Position numbers and translations under genes: made by a program
Assembly (NCBI RefSeq): GCF_002116695.1
Contig: NZ_CP020477.1
Span: forward strand, 1-64,000
Length of the DNA stretch: 64,000 bases
Direction: 5' to 3'
Source: Acidianus manzaensis
Lineage (GTDB): Archaea; Thermoproteota; Thermoprotei_A; Sulfolobales; Sulfolobaceae
Notes under the pieces: model-generated
What the model saw: the letters and a program-made list of their open reading frames with translations, nothing else
The model's database searches: none
Told to the model about the DNA's origin: nothing
Shown: positions 51,874 through 63,255 of the stretch, in pieces
How positions within the stretch are numbered: the first letter of the stretch is position 1
How the letters are laid out: the number at the start of each line of letters is the position of its first letter

Positions 51874-52010
51874 ATAAGGTTGTCGTAATTCTGATGGATG
51901 AGGGGGTTGTATTTATTATTATGGTTTTTCTTATCCCTTATTCTTTTTTCCTAAAGTGTATTTCTCGTTGGTTGCAGTTATTATGGTTTTTTATAAGATT
52001 GTCGTAAAAT
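51874..52010. repeat. second nested pair of CRISPR-spaced repeats
   Basis: ATAAG.TTGTCGTAA recurs at 51874 and 51993 (period 119). Between them TTATGGTTTTT recurs with a period of 62 (51919 and 51981). The arrangement repeats that of the neighbouring locus at 51728. Confidence 0.65.
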
Positions 52011-52030
52011 TAACGTAAAATGTTAAAATA

Positions 52031-52207
52031 GTACAGAGCAAATCAGGCGTCATTTTTCATTTTAGCCTTTATTCACGTCAAATGAAAAACCCCGGGTACA
52101 GAACAAATTAATGTGTTGTTTTAGCATCTTTTGAAGAGAAAGGAACTGTACGTGAAATTTTCGAGAAAAATAGCATCAAAGTTAGCATCCTCTGAAGAGA
52201 AAGAAAT
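52031..52207. repeat. two adjacent CRISPR-spaced repeats
   Basis: GTACAGA.CAAAT occurs at 52031 and 52096 (period 65). TTAGCATC..CTGAAGAGAAAG-type sequence occurs at 52121 and 52182 (period 61) with about three mismatches over 25 bp. Confidence 0.65.
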
Positions 52208-52395
52208 TAAGATTGAAATACACAGAGAAAGGTGCAGTTTGAAAACTAGGCGATTCATTAACTGAGAGTGTACCACAATTGAAAATAGTTATTTGGAAAC
52301 TAGACGATAATTCTATGAATATTCCTAATAGCGTTAATTCTTAGATGCTCCGCAAACTAAATAAAAAATAGAATTATTCAATAGCTTTCGCAGCA

Positions 52396-52480
52396 CCTAA
52401 AACAACTATCTCTTAAAAACATATATCGAGAACTTTCAAGATTTGTTTTTTATTCCCTAAAACAACTATCTCTTAAAAAC
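52396..52480. repeat. CRISPR-spaced perfect 25-bp repeat
   Basis: CCTAAAACAACTATCTCTTA then AAAAC (25 bp) is identical at 52396-52420 and 52456-52480, with a 35-bp insert (period 60). One of the clearest cases. Confidence 0.92.
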
Positions 52481-52505
52481 CGTAAGCACTAAATAGCACA
52501 TTAAG

Positions 52506-52720
52506 TGAATTGGATCGCAGTCATGAAAATCAACGAATAATACGACAATTATAGCTTATATAATCCTCTATATATCTTTAATAACCCTAAATTAATATTA
52601 GCGTCAGTATTGGCATATTTACGTGAATTAACTTTTTGTGTATATTTTTTACATTTTTTTGTATTATATATTTATTTTTCGTATCACATACTATTTTTTC
52701 GGACTCATCCTAACAGCCCC
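52506..52720. mobile_element. MITE family B, uninterrupted copy
   Basis: About 215 bp, from GAATTGGATCGCAGTCATGA to GGACTCATCCTAACAGCCCC. It lies about 150 bp outside leader 5, as other B copies lie outside leaders 1, 2 and 4. Confidence 0.75.
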
Positions 52721-52867
52721 CATACTTTCAACCAAGTAAAAACCTAAAGCTACGAAAGCAATAAATAGTTATCAATATTTACATATATTTCTGTTTTCTT
52801 CTTTTTTATTTCTAAGAGATTATAAAGATATAAAATTAATATATAGTTAGATTACAAAAATAAGAAA

Positions 52868-53294
52868 TAAAAAGTGTTCAAATTTACGACGTAGTTTTTT
52901 CTACGTGAAAACTCCTATTTATAAGAGAGATTAAAAACACAGAAAAACCTAAAAATAAACAAAAAACAGAAGAGTAGATCATCAGAAATAAAGTTTTTAA
53001 GAAAATCTAACGAATTTATGAAGAGAGAATACGATTTCAGGAAAGGATATTTTCGAATTTCATTTAGAGATTAAAAGCGTAAGAGTTCGAGTCTCAATAC
53101 GACCGAAACGAAATCATCAGAGAAAACTTACATTTAAAAACTAAATTTTTCTTTCAATTTGCGAAAAAGACCATGCGACCAAAAAACGTCAAAGTAAATA
53201 CTAGAGAAGTTGGTCGCAACTAAAACTAAGGAAAACACGTAAACTTATAAACAAAGAAAGAAAAAACTAAGATAGGTGATATATAAAACCAACA
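52868..53294 (+). promoter_or_regulatory. leader and promoter of CRISPR array 5
   Basis: Same 400-bp leader as the other arrays, though the repeat core of this array differs. The distal inverted repeat ACGTAG/CTACGT is at 52889-52906, followed by a TTTATAAGAGAG box. TATATAAAACCAACA precedes the first repeat. Confidence 0.9.
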
Positions 53295-56200
53295 GATTAA
53301 TCCTGTAGGGAATTGAAAGTTATAATTTCCTTGAACATCGGACTTGCATACTCTCGTTCGATTAATCCTGTAGGGAATTGAAAGCATAAACTTCCGATGC
53401 TCCACCAAGACTTTTGATAGTGATTAATCCTGTAGGGAATTGAAAGTTCATAAAAACGCATGGAGGATTGGGTTCTACGTACCTTATTGATTAATCCTGT
53501 AGGGAATTGAAAGCAGACTTCGATTGGCATCCAAATCTAGAAAACGGCTTGTACGATTAATCCTGTAGGGAATTGAAAGTCTTTTTTAGTCTACGTTTAT
53601 ATTTTTCCCTCTTTGTCTTTGATTAATCCTGTAGGGAATTGAAAGATCAAAATAAGATTGAACCTAGCGGAGAGCTGTGCTACGGTGATTAATCCTGTAG
53701 GGAATTGAAAGAGCACAAGTATTTAAATCTTTCTTTCTAGTTTTACACTTTGGATTAATCCTGTAGGGAATTGAAAGGCTAAATTACCGAATACAAACTC
53801 TGGAACTATAACTTGATAGATTAATCCTGTAGGGAATTGAAAGCAGAGTATTCTCATTCGTAACTTTTGCATACTTCAAAATGATTAATCCTGTAGGGAA
53901 TTGAAAGGCCATTTTCCCACCCCGATTAGTTTTGAGTGAAAGGATTTGATTAATCCTGTAGGGAATTGAAAGGATTCGTAAGATACAATAATTCAACAAT
54001 TTATTTTTAGATTAATCCTGTAGGGAATTGAAAGTTGTAGTTATCGATACTGTAAAAACCACCTTTTACGGTTGTAGATTAATCCTGTAGGGAATTGAAA
54101 GTAGTCTCTTTAATAAAGAGGCTGGAAGAGGGAAAGGTTCTGATTAATCCTGTAGGGAATTGAAAGGACTTCTTCCCAACGGTTATCAACACAGAAAGTT
54201 ATGATTAATCCTGTAGGGAATTGAAAGTGTGCCTTAAGCTCGATGGAATTGATCAGTTTACGATATGAGATTAATCCTGTAGGGAATTGAAAGCTGCTTG
54301 AGATAAAAGTGTTGACAGTTCCTTCATCTTCATGATTAATCCTGTAGGGAATTGAAAGTACTTATGTCCTCAGCTTCCTCACTGTTCTCTTCATCTTGAT
54401 TAATCCTGTAGGGAATTGAAAGTGGACAGACTGCCTTCCCCCGCATCCCAAATATTTTCACAGGATTAATCCTGTAGGGAATTGAAAGAAAGCAGAAAGT
54501 AAAGAAGGAGAATCGAAAGAAAATAAATCTGATTAATCCTGTAGGGAATTGAAAGATTAGGCATTCTCATTTTTCTTAGCCATTTTTCTGCCAGATTAAT
54601 CCTGTAGGGAATTGAAAGATTTATTATAACTTCTTGGAGAGATATATTTGGGGGATTAATCCTGTAGGGAATTGAAAGGGTAATATAATTCCAGCTTCAG
54701 GTAGTATGTCAATTTCTGATTAATCCTGTAGGGAATTGAAAGAATACTGCAACAACTCAAGCAGCAATCAATTCAATTATTAAGATTAATCCTGTAGGGA
54801 ATTGAAAGACAACAGTATTTATATCATCACGGGTTAACCAATTAGATTAATCCTGTAGGGAATTGAAAGTTTTATGTTCTCTAGTTGGAGATCAGGCTCC
54901 TCAATCCCGATTAATCCTGTAGGGAATTGAAAGCTTTTTATATGTTCTTTAAAAATCTTCAAATAAGCTTTTGATTAATCCTGTAGGGAATTGAAAGGAA
55001 TACACCAACGGAAGTACCTGTTAATGTTTTTTGATGATTAATCCTGTAGGGAATTGAAAGTCCTCCCAAACTTTCTTGTAATAGATATCCTCACACTCAA
55101 GATTAATCCTGTAGGGAATTGAAAGTGATAGTGCTACATTATTTAAAATTGCATTATATGCTTCGATTAATCCTGTAGGGAATTGAAAGATTAGAAACAA
55201 TTATGAGTCAGTACGGCGTAACAAATACATGATTAATCCTGTAGGGAATTGAAAGTTAACTTCTACTATAAAAAGAACATACATCTCTCCATGGTTGATT
55301 AATCCTGTAGGGAATTGAAAGTTTGACATCACATCATCATCGAAGAAGACTGCTTTGATGATTAATCCTGTAGGGAATTGAAAGATTAAATCAATTAAAT
55401 CATCAGAATAAACTAAGTTCTTGATTAATCCTGTAGGGAATTGAAAGTCATAAAGAGGAGCACTAACGCGAGCAGTAACAATCATCTTTGATTAATCCTG
55501 TAGGGAATTGAAAGCCAACTTTATTGGGATACAGTTAGAGCAGGTCTAAGAAAACCTGGATTAATCCTGTAGGGAATTGAAAGTTAACTTCAATTTCGTG
55601 AACGACTTGACAGCTTTTTATATGATTAATCCTGTAGGGAATTGAAAGAGTAGCTTCGGCAGTAGACAGAGACTTTAAAGCTATATTATGATTAATCCTG
55701 TAGGGAATTGAAAGTTTTCTAAGTTAGAACATATAATTATGTACTCTCCCCAGTGATTAATCCTGTAGGGAATTGAAAGGTTTTACTTGCCATGTCTTAT
55801 CATCCTTTAAAAATGAAGATTAATCCTGTAGGGAATTGAAAGTAGTAAACCATTTTTGTAGTGGATAAGATAATTTTCTGGATTAATCCTGTAGGGAATT
55901 GAAAGTATTCAGTTTGATTGTACTGTGGCGAATGGTGAGGAATAGATTAATCCTGTAGGGAATTGAAAGTACAGTATATCAGCTATCAATGAACTATCTG
56001 CTTGATCATGATTAATCCTGTAGGGAATTGAAAGATGAATATATTAAAAACAAACAAAGTAAAATTGTTTATCTGATTAATCCTGTAGGGAATTGAAAGA
56101 ATTACATTGACTGCGATTTGTTAGAATCTAGAAGAGATTAATCCTGTAGGGAATTGAAAGTAACGAAAAAATGTTATTACTTGGCAAAAACGGGAATTTC

Positions 56201-59200
56201 GATTAATCCTGTAGGGAATTGAAAGCCCTTTCTGTTTTCTTCATTTCTTTTCACCAACTCTTGATGATTAATCCTGTAGGGAATTGAAAGATAAAGACAT
56301 TTATGAGTTTTATGCTAATCGAATTAAAGATTAATCCTGTAGGGAATTGAAAGTGAGATAAAATTCATACTTTTTGAGAGAAGTGTCCAATTCATGATTA
56401 ATCCTGTAGGGAATTGAAAGCTAAACTACTTATAATCTTAGGTAAACTCTTAGTGGGATTAATCCTGTAGGGAATTGAAAGGCAATACCCTGGCGATAGA
56501 CTAATTTACGAATTGCAAGAAGGATTAATCCTGTAGGGAATTGAAAGTTTTCTGCCTTTTTATTTGTCTCAAATTCAACCATTTTCCGATTAATCCTGTA
56601 GGGAATTGAAAGTTAGTAATGTTTACACTTTGTATACCACTTAAAGTAACTTGATTAATCCTGTAGGGAATTGAAAGATTCCATATTTTGATTCATTACA
56701 TATATCAGCATCCTTGCGATTAATCCTGTAGGGAATTGAAAGATCTTGTTCAACTGTATTCCATTAATATTTTCGAGAAAAGATTAATCTTGTAGGGAAT
56801 TGAAAGTTTCTGTTTCATATAGGAATTCTTCTATCTGACCTTTTAAGATTAATCCTGTAGGGAATTGAAAGATAGAATACCCACATTTTTTTAAAACATT
56901 TTCTAGACTTTGATTAATCCTGTAGGGAATTGAAAGATATATTTTCGACTTGATTAATCAGAATATTTAAATGTAGATTAATCCTGTAGGGAATTGAAAG
57001 CGGAGGATGTAAGAAACGTCCTATGCCACCTATAAGAGATGAGATTAATCCTGTAGGGAATTGAAAGTATACCAGTCAATAGTACTTTAACATTAAGTAA
57101 TTTCAAGATTAATCCTGTAGGGAATTGAAAGACAATCAACTTCAATTTTGGATTCTCATCATGATATTTGGATTAATCCTGTAGGGAATTGAAAGACCTT
57201 TTAGATTTTCTCAAAGCTAAGTACAAATTAATGACGATTAATCCTGTAGGGAATTGAAAGTAGATAACATACTTAAAAATAGATATTTTTATGACCCGAA
57301 AATGATTAATCCTGTAGGGAATTGAAAGTGTTGTCTTTGCCATTGTTTGAACTTAGTTTCACCCTTGATTAATCCTGTAGGGAATTGAAAGTGTTCTCCG
57401 CTACTTGTATTTGCAATATATTGATTTGGTGATTAATCCTGTAGGGAATTGAAAGGATTTATTCTTCTCTTTTTTGTGCTGACCAAACTTACCATAGCGA
57501 TTAATCCTGTAGGGAATTGAAAGTTTTCACTCATTTAACTCATCCTCCTCAATCTTTCCTTGATTAATCCTGTAGGGAATTGAAAGTTGAAATAAATGGA
57601 ATGTTAGGTAGTGTGTGTATCATTTGAAAACTTAACGCTTATTTTATGAACAGTTCTGATTAAGAGAAGAACCTCAATTTTCAGATAATCCACAAACTAA
57701 ATGTTAGGTATAAGAAATGTCAGCACTCGATTAATCCTGTAGGGAATTGAAAGTCTTTATCAACTCTCATCTTATTGTCAGTCAGTCAGAGAAAGATTAA
57801 TCCTGTAGGGAATTGAAAGCTTACTACTAGTATAGGTTTTTCTTCTTTCTTATTTATTTGATTAATCCTGTAGGGAATTGAAAGATATAATTTATGTCTA
57901 TAGTATCACTGCCGTTCCCCCAAGATTAATCCTGTAGGGAATTGAAAGTTTTTTTGTGTTTTCATTTTCTTTTCACCCCCTATTTGATTAATCCTGTAGG
58001 GAATTGAAAGAGTCCATTCAGTTCGAAGGATCCGCCACGGCTAGACAAATAGGATTAATCCTGTAGGGAATTGAAAGTTGCTAGTAATAATGTACTATAC
58101 ATATTTATAGGTAAAGATTAATCCTGTAGGGAATTGAAAGGAAACCCGTGCGTGATCATTTGGGTTGGGGGCTATCAACCCGATTAATCCTGTAGGGAAT
58201 TGAAAGCTTGAAGCTACATCAGGAAACCATCCATTAGCCCAAAATCCTGGATTAATCCTGTAGGGAATTGAAAGAAGAGATCCTAAAGTCTTTTATAAAA
58301 CAAAGTTAGTTTGATTAATCCTGTAGGGAATTGAAAGTTGGTCAATGTTAATTCATATTGTTAAGGTAATAAGCAGAGATTAATCCTGTAGGGAATTGAA
58401 AGTATAGGACTATTCTCACCAGCTTTGCTTATTATTAATAATGATTAATCCTGTAGGGAATTGAAAGATTTGAACGCCATCTAATATTTCCGTTCTATAA
58501 GTATCAGATTAATCCTGTAGGGAATTGAAAGCTTCAACGTCCTGATTAAAATACGTGTTAATGAAAGATTAATCCTGTAGGGAATTGAAAGTCACCCTCT
58601 TTTGCTTTTATTTCTACTCTGTTCATCTGATTAATCCTGTAGGGAATTGAAAGTTTTGCTATATTTAGATTCTGATTTTAGTATCTCTAAAGCGATTAAT
58701 CCTGTAGGGAATTGAAAGTCTATTTTTAATAATCCTTCATATATCATATTGTCACCGATTAATCCTGTAGGGAATTGAAAGTTAATTATGATTGAAATAT
58801 ATTTAAAAGCTTTAGTTCAAGATTAATCCTGTAGGGAATTGAAAGGACAGAACGTAACTTCCTAACGGGGAACAAATTAAGAGCTTGATTAATCCTGTAG
58901 GGAATTGAAAGCACTTAGATGGCGTTAGTTGGAAATAGATGGTGAGAGAAATGATTAATCCTGTAGGGAATTGAAAGTACAATAATACTGATTAAAAATA
59001 TACTCAAAATCAAAAAGATTAATCCTGTAGGGAATTGAAAGTACAAAATGAAAATATGAATTTGATAAGTATTCCAATTTGATTAATCCTGTAGGGAATT
59101 GAAAGCAGGCTTACCACCTTATAAAATAAGCTCTCATTTAGTGAGATTAATCCTGTAGGGAATTGAAAGCCATATCATCATTGAACTTCACTCTTCTACC

Positions 59201-59813
59201 GTAATAGGATTAATCCTGTAGGGAATTGAAAGTTATAGTTCACATTAGCCCTAAGTGTATACGCAAAAACAAGATTAATCCTGTAGGGAATTGAAAGTTT
59301 TGTTATCCACTTTAATGCAACTGACAGTAAAAGAATTGATTAATCTTATAGGGAATTGAAAGCTACATTATATTTTTCCAGTAATTTATAAATTGTAATA
59401 CCCGATTAATCCTGTAGGGAATTGAAAGATTTTATGAAAATGATATTTGTCTAACAATAATTGTTGTGATTAATCCTGTAGGGAATTGAAAGCCTTCAAG
59501 AGTCTCATAATTCTTAAATAAGATCAATCTTGATTAATCCTGTAGGGAATTGAAAGTAAGATATGCAAAGGAATATCATGAAATAGAGTATTCTATGATT
59601 AATCCTGTAGGGAATTGAAAGTATATAATTCGTTTATTGATAAAGCAATTAAATATATGGAGATTAATCCTGTAGGGAATTGAAAGTTTGAATGCAATTT
59701 GTAAAAAAATTGAATTATCTTTAATGATTAATCCTGTAGGGAATTGAAAGCCATCTACCATTTGCCAAATGCTAGCTTGCTTGTAACTGATTAATCTCAC
59801 AACAAATTGAAAG
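53295..59813 (+). CRISPR. CRISPR array 5, about 100 repeats and 99 spacers, transcribed on the plus strand
   Basis: 25-bp repeats with core CCTGTAGGG almost throughout, leader on the left. Only two internal repeats vary (about 56782 and 59338). The last repeat, 59789-59813, is degenerate. Spacers are about 35-43 bp. One spacer (from 57587) is split by a MITE at 57609-57699. It is the largest array in the window and uses the core seen only among the older repeats of array 1. Confidence 0.98.
57609..57699. mobile_element. MITE family A inserted in a CRISPR spacer
   Basis: 91 bp from TAGTGTGTGTATCATTTGAA to AGATAATCCACAAACTA, flanked by perfect 9-bp duplications AATGTTAGG (57600-57608 and 57700-57708). 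The host spacer would be about 41 bp without it. It is closely similar to the copy at 60054. Confidence 0.95.
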
Positions 59814-60053
59814 GAAAATAAGGTCTTTCTCAGTCAGATCAAATAATTTACGCTGACAGAAAATTGACGGAATTCGATGAATTCAAATCCTTCACTACTA
59901 GTGTATAGGATTTCAATAACGCTAATTAACGACTAGTTTGTGGAGTATTCAAATTAACACTATTCTCTTAATCAGAGTTATTCTTTGAATCAACATATAT
60001 TCAAATATTAGTGGATGTGAAGGGAAACTATCGGAAAAATTAAAGGAATTAGC

Positions 60054-60144
60054 TAGTATGTGTATCATTTGAAAACTTAACGCTTATTTTATGGATAGTT
60101 CTGATTAAGAGAAGAACCTCCATTTTCAGATAATCCACAGACTA
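60054..60144. mobile_element. MITE family A between array 5 and the second cas10
   Basis: 91 bp from TAGTATGTGTATCATTTGAA to GATAATCCACAGACTA. The flanks share GGAAT (GGAATTAGC and GGAATCTAC). It lies inside an older, degraded family A element that begins near 59935. Between 59814 and 60053 nothing else was recognised. Confidence 0.8.
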
Positions 60145-60265
60145 GGAATCTACATGAAATATTCAAATGGTACACACTAATTAACGACTGTCTGATTTAG
60201 AGAAAGCTAATTCAGATATTCCTCAAGCTACTTTACTGTTTGCTATGATTGTCGGAGAGCTTATC

Positions 60266-60350
60266 GAGTTATGAGCTACTCTTAATTCATCGCATCTAAG
60301 TAATCCAAACATAGGGCTTTATATGGTCTGAGTTATAGACTACTCTTAAT
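60266..60350. repeat. CRISPR-spaced direct repeat upstream of the second cas10
   Basis: GAGTTAT.AG.CTACTCTTAAT lies at 60266 and 60330 (period 64) with a few mismatches. Confidence 0.7.
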
Positions 60351-60360
60351 AAGGTATAAT

Positions 60361-60617
60361 GAAGCACGGAGAACATGAAGTGCTATCTGGGGAATGAATA
60401 GAAAAGGCTACAGGTCATCGGAAACCGAAGCACAGAGAAAATGAAGTGCTACCGTTATGAACTGCTTATTATAATTTTTTCATTTGTTTTTTCTTTCATT
60501 TTTTTGTGTGCTGTTATGAACTGCTTATTATAATGTTCTTTGGATCTCAATTTCATGAGAAGACAAAGAGAGACAATGAAGACGAGATGACAAGCATGTT
60601 CTTCTTTGATCTCAATT
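60361..60617. repeat. three successive CRISPR-spaced repeats before the second cas10
   Basis: A 25-bp unit (GAAGCAC.GAGA.AATGAAGT) lies at 60361-60385 and 60427-60451 with two mismatches (period 66). Directly after it, GTTATGAACTGCTTATTATA then AT is identical at 60454-60475 and 60513-60534 (period 59). Directly after that, a TCTTTGGATCTCAATTTC-like unit recurs from 60535 to 60598 (period about 63, 1-bp indels). Three different repeat pairs thus abut, ending about 85 bp before the cas10 start. Confidence 0.82.
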
Positions 60618-60699
60618 TCTGATATTTTTTATGGTATATCTTCGATTGTGTTATCTAGATCAAAAAATTAATATATTGAAAATTGTGGTAAATTAATAT

Positions 60700-63255
60700 A
60701 TGGCATATATCTGGATGGATCCGCTTACGTTATCTGCTATTGAAAAGGTTGAAGATAGTGACAGGAATAAGACTGTTGGTGTTATACAAAATATAATTAA
60801 TAAGGTATTTGATGGTAAGCAATGTAATTCGGATTGTGCTAAGTTTCTCAATGAGGTTGCCGATGGTATTGTTGAGGCGATAAATAAGGGTTGGGAGGAG
60901 TATTTTAAGAGTTCTCTCTGGGGAGAAAAGGCTGGTGATGAGATTTATTTTGTTTTGATACCTGCAGATACCAGGTTTCCTGGGTTTGTGAATTCTCTCG
61001 GAGATCATATGTTAACTACTTCGGCTTTTGCTGTGTCTGCTGCTTTGGCTTATTATGATCTGGGATGTGGGGAATTGGAGGCTTATGGGATAAAATTTGA
61101 TAGGGAATTGCTTAGGGGTTTTGTTAGGGTTGCTGCTCTTCTTCACGATATAGGTAAGCCTCCTGTTAACGGTCATGCAAAGAGGACTGAGGAGATAATT
61201 AAGCAGTTGTTTTCTGGTAAGATGCCACCTAATCTGGTTGATGCTTTGAGTAAGGCATCTTCTCATCATCATTATGGTCGTTTTTACCCTGAGGAAGTTA
61301 GACCGAGTAATTTTATTGAGTGGATTGTGGCTTTTTCTGATAAAGCTAGTGCTTCTTCAAGGTCTTTTCTGATTAAGGGAAAGAAGGATGAGTTTGACAA
61401 TTTTGTGGAGTTAGCTTTGCGCATTCAGAATAATAAGTTATACGATTTGGGCGGATCTGATTATTTAAATAGTATAAGGAATCGTAATAGTGAGGGTGAG
61501 GAGGACGATGAGAATCTAAGGACTTATGGGTTTTTGAATAACGACGAGGATAAGGCTATTGATTTAGCTAAGACTTTGAGAAAGGCTGAGAATAAACTGT
61601 GTGGTAATAAGAAGTTGCTTTCTTTTTATCATTTTGAAATTCCTTCAATTAAGTCTTATTTAAAGAGGGGTAGGGAGTTATCTGTTTACGCTGGGTATAG
61701 TATTATGATTGATAGTATTATTCATAGGGTTTCTAATGAGATTAAGAAGAGAGTTGGCTCTGAGGCTGTAATTAGTGATGAGGGAGGTTCTGTTTTGGCT
61801 ATTGTTCCTTCTAGTTTTGATTCTTCTAAGATTATCAACTGTGTCCTTAAAAATGCTCCTTTTGAGATGATTAGGGAGGGTAAGATGGATTTTGCTTTTG
61901 CTGAAGCTCATTTAGGGCCTGAGGAAATTTGGAGGGGATGGAGTGGTAAAGATGCTTATGATAGGGATTCTATTAGGGGTTTTGGTTCTCTTTTATCAAA
62001 GTTTTTCAGTGAGCAGGAGACTAAGATTGTATGTGAGCCTGAGAAGAGTGATAGGTTATGTGAGAAATGTAAGATGAATCCTGCTACTGAGGAAGGTTCG
62101 TGTAAATTATGTAAATCGGCCGAGGATTATTACAAAACTTTTTATAATGCTTATAGGACTTTGATGGGAGAAGGAACGGAGGAGGAATTAGAGGGTAATG
62201 AGAAGTACAAGGATGTTAAGGAGTTAAGAATGTATAAGTTAAGTAAGGATCTAATTGATCTATTGGAAAAGGATAATATTAGGAAGCCTCAAATTATTGG
62301 TAGTTTGGACAATTTAAATAAGGATATAAGTGGTAAGGATTTAGAAGTAGATGAGAGGAGGATTCCTTGCCTTATTGTAGGAGATGGAGATAACTTTGGT
62401 TCTTTGAAGTCTAATGCTTCTACTTTAACTCATTACATAAGTATTACTAGGCGTTTTACTTACATGATTTATTATAGTATTCTTTATGCTTTGGAGAATG
62501 TTGCTAAGGATAATTATGTTATGTTGGAATCAGCTAATGCTCTGAATCGTTTGCCTGTTATTGAGTTTTATCCTATCTTGTTAGGTGGTGATGATTTTTC
62601 GTTGATTATTCCTGCTCAGAATGTTTTACGGTTTTCTTGTTACATGGATCAAGCTTTAACGACTTTGAATGGTAGGATTGAAAAGGGTAAGATGCAGATT
62701 CCCCAGAATTTGGCTTCTATGCTTACTAACAAGAGACCTTATGAGTGGTTTGGGATTTCTGCTGGGGCTTACATTTATTCTAATACTTCTTATCCTCTGT
62801 TCCTCGCAAGGGAAAAGGCTGAGGATTTGGAGCATATGTCTAAGCGTTATTCAAAGAATGAACTTCAGAAGAGGTATAATGGTAGTGGTTTTATAGTTTC
62901 TATTTTGGATGATAAGTACATTAATGCCTACGAGGGAGGTAGTAAGAGGGGTGTTACTATTTTAGGGAATGAGGCTAAGAAGGTTTTGGATGATATTAAG
63001 GAGCTTGAAGAGTCTGGGATTTCTTATAGGAAGATTTTGGATTATGTTAAATTGAAGGGTGATGTGTTGAAGATTTATTATGATGTTGCAAGGAATAATG
63101 GTGATTCGTTGAAGAGTGTTTTTCATGTTATTTCTAAGACTGAGGAAGGTGGATTTAATATTTATGGTTATCTTATATTACTAAGTATAATGAGTAAGGT
63201 TTTGGAGAATAGGGTAAATAACAAATATTATTATGAGTTGGAGGGATTGGAATGA
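60700..63255 (+). CDS. cas10: second Cas10 large subunit with HD and GGDD motifs, 851 aa
   Basis: Large subunit of a second type III complex. HD motif [13 protein letters not shown] with His149-Asp150, then SSHHHYGRF with further histidines. A zinc ribbon CEKCKMNPA then CKLC lies around residues 450-475. The cyclase motif [12 protein letters not shown] has Gly629-Gly630-Asp631-Asp632. Both active sites look intact. It shares little obvious sequence with the first Cas10 outside these motifs and has different codon preference (many TTT/GAT/GGT codons), suggesting a separate origin. It overlaps the following RAMP gene by 4 bp and heads an operon that runs off the window. Confidence 0.93.
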   Translation: MAYIWMDPLTLSAIEKVEDSDRNKTVGVIQNIINKVFDGKQCNSDCAKFLNEVADGIVEAINKGWEEYFKSSLWGEKAGDEIYFVLIPADTRFPGFVNSLGDHMLTTSAFAVSAALAYYDLGCGELEAYGIKFDRELLRGFVRVAALLHDIGKPPVNGHAKRTEEIIKQLFSGKMPPNLVDALSKASSHHHYGRFYPEEVRPSNFIEWIVAFSDKASASSRSFLIKGKKDEFDNFVELALRIQNNKLYDLGGSDYLNSIRNRNSEGEEDDENLRTYGFLNNDEDKAIDLAKTLRKAENKLCGNKKLLSFYHFEIPSIKSYLKRGRELSVYAGYSIMIDSIIHRVSNEIKKRVGSEAVISDEGGSVLAIVPSSFDSSKIINCVLKNAPFEMIREGKMDFAFAEAHLGPEEIWRGWSGKDAYDRDSIRGFGSLLSKFFSEQETKIVCEPEKSDRLCEKCKMNPATEEGSCKLCKSAEDYYKTFYNAYRTLMGEGTEEELEGNEKYKDVKELRMYKLSKDLIDLLEKDNIRKPQIIGSLDNLNKDISGKDLEVDERRIPCLIVGDGDNFGSLKSNASTLTHYISITRRFTYMIYYSILYALENVAKDNYVMLESANALNRLPVIEFYPILLGGDDFSLIIPAQNVLRFSCYMDQALTTLNGRIEKGKMQIPQNLASMLTNKRPYEWFGISAGAYIYSNTSYPLFLAREKAEDLEHMSKRYSKNELQKRYNGSGFIVSILDDKYINAYEGGSKRGVTILGNEAKKVLDDIKELEESGISYRKILDYVKLKGDVLKIYYDVARNNGDSLKSVFHVISKTEEGGFNIYGYLILLSIMSKVLENRVNNKYYYELEGLE

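Noticed and set aside
51566..52007. Two open frames of 84 and 65 codons upstream of leader 5
   Set aside because: They lie in DNA made of nested CRISPR-spaced duplications, share no recognisable family and contain the duplicated segments in different frames.
53226..53999. Several open frames inside leader 5 and array 5 on the minus strand
   Set aside because: Their translations consist of repeated FQFPTGLI/LSIPYRIN from CRISPR repeats. Similar frames at 55201-55485 and 59576-59800 were rejected for the same reason.
56926..56980. Array 5 spacer containing GATTAATC, a possible repeat-derived spacer
   Set aside because: Eight matching AT-rich bases among about 400 spacers are expected by chance, unlike the 15-base match at 34365.
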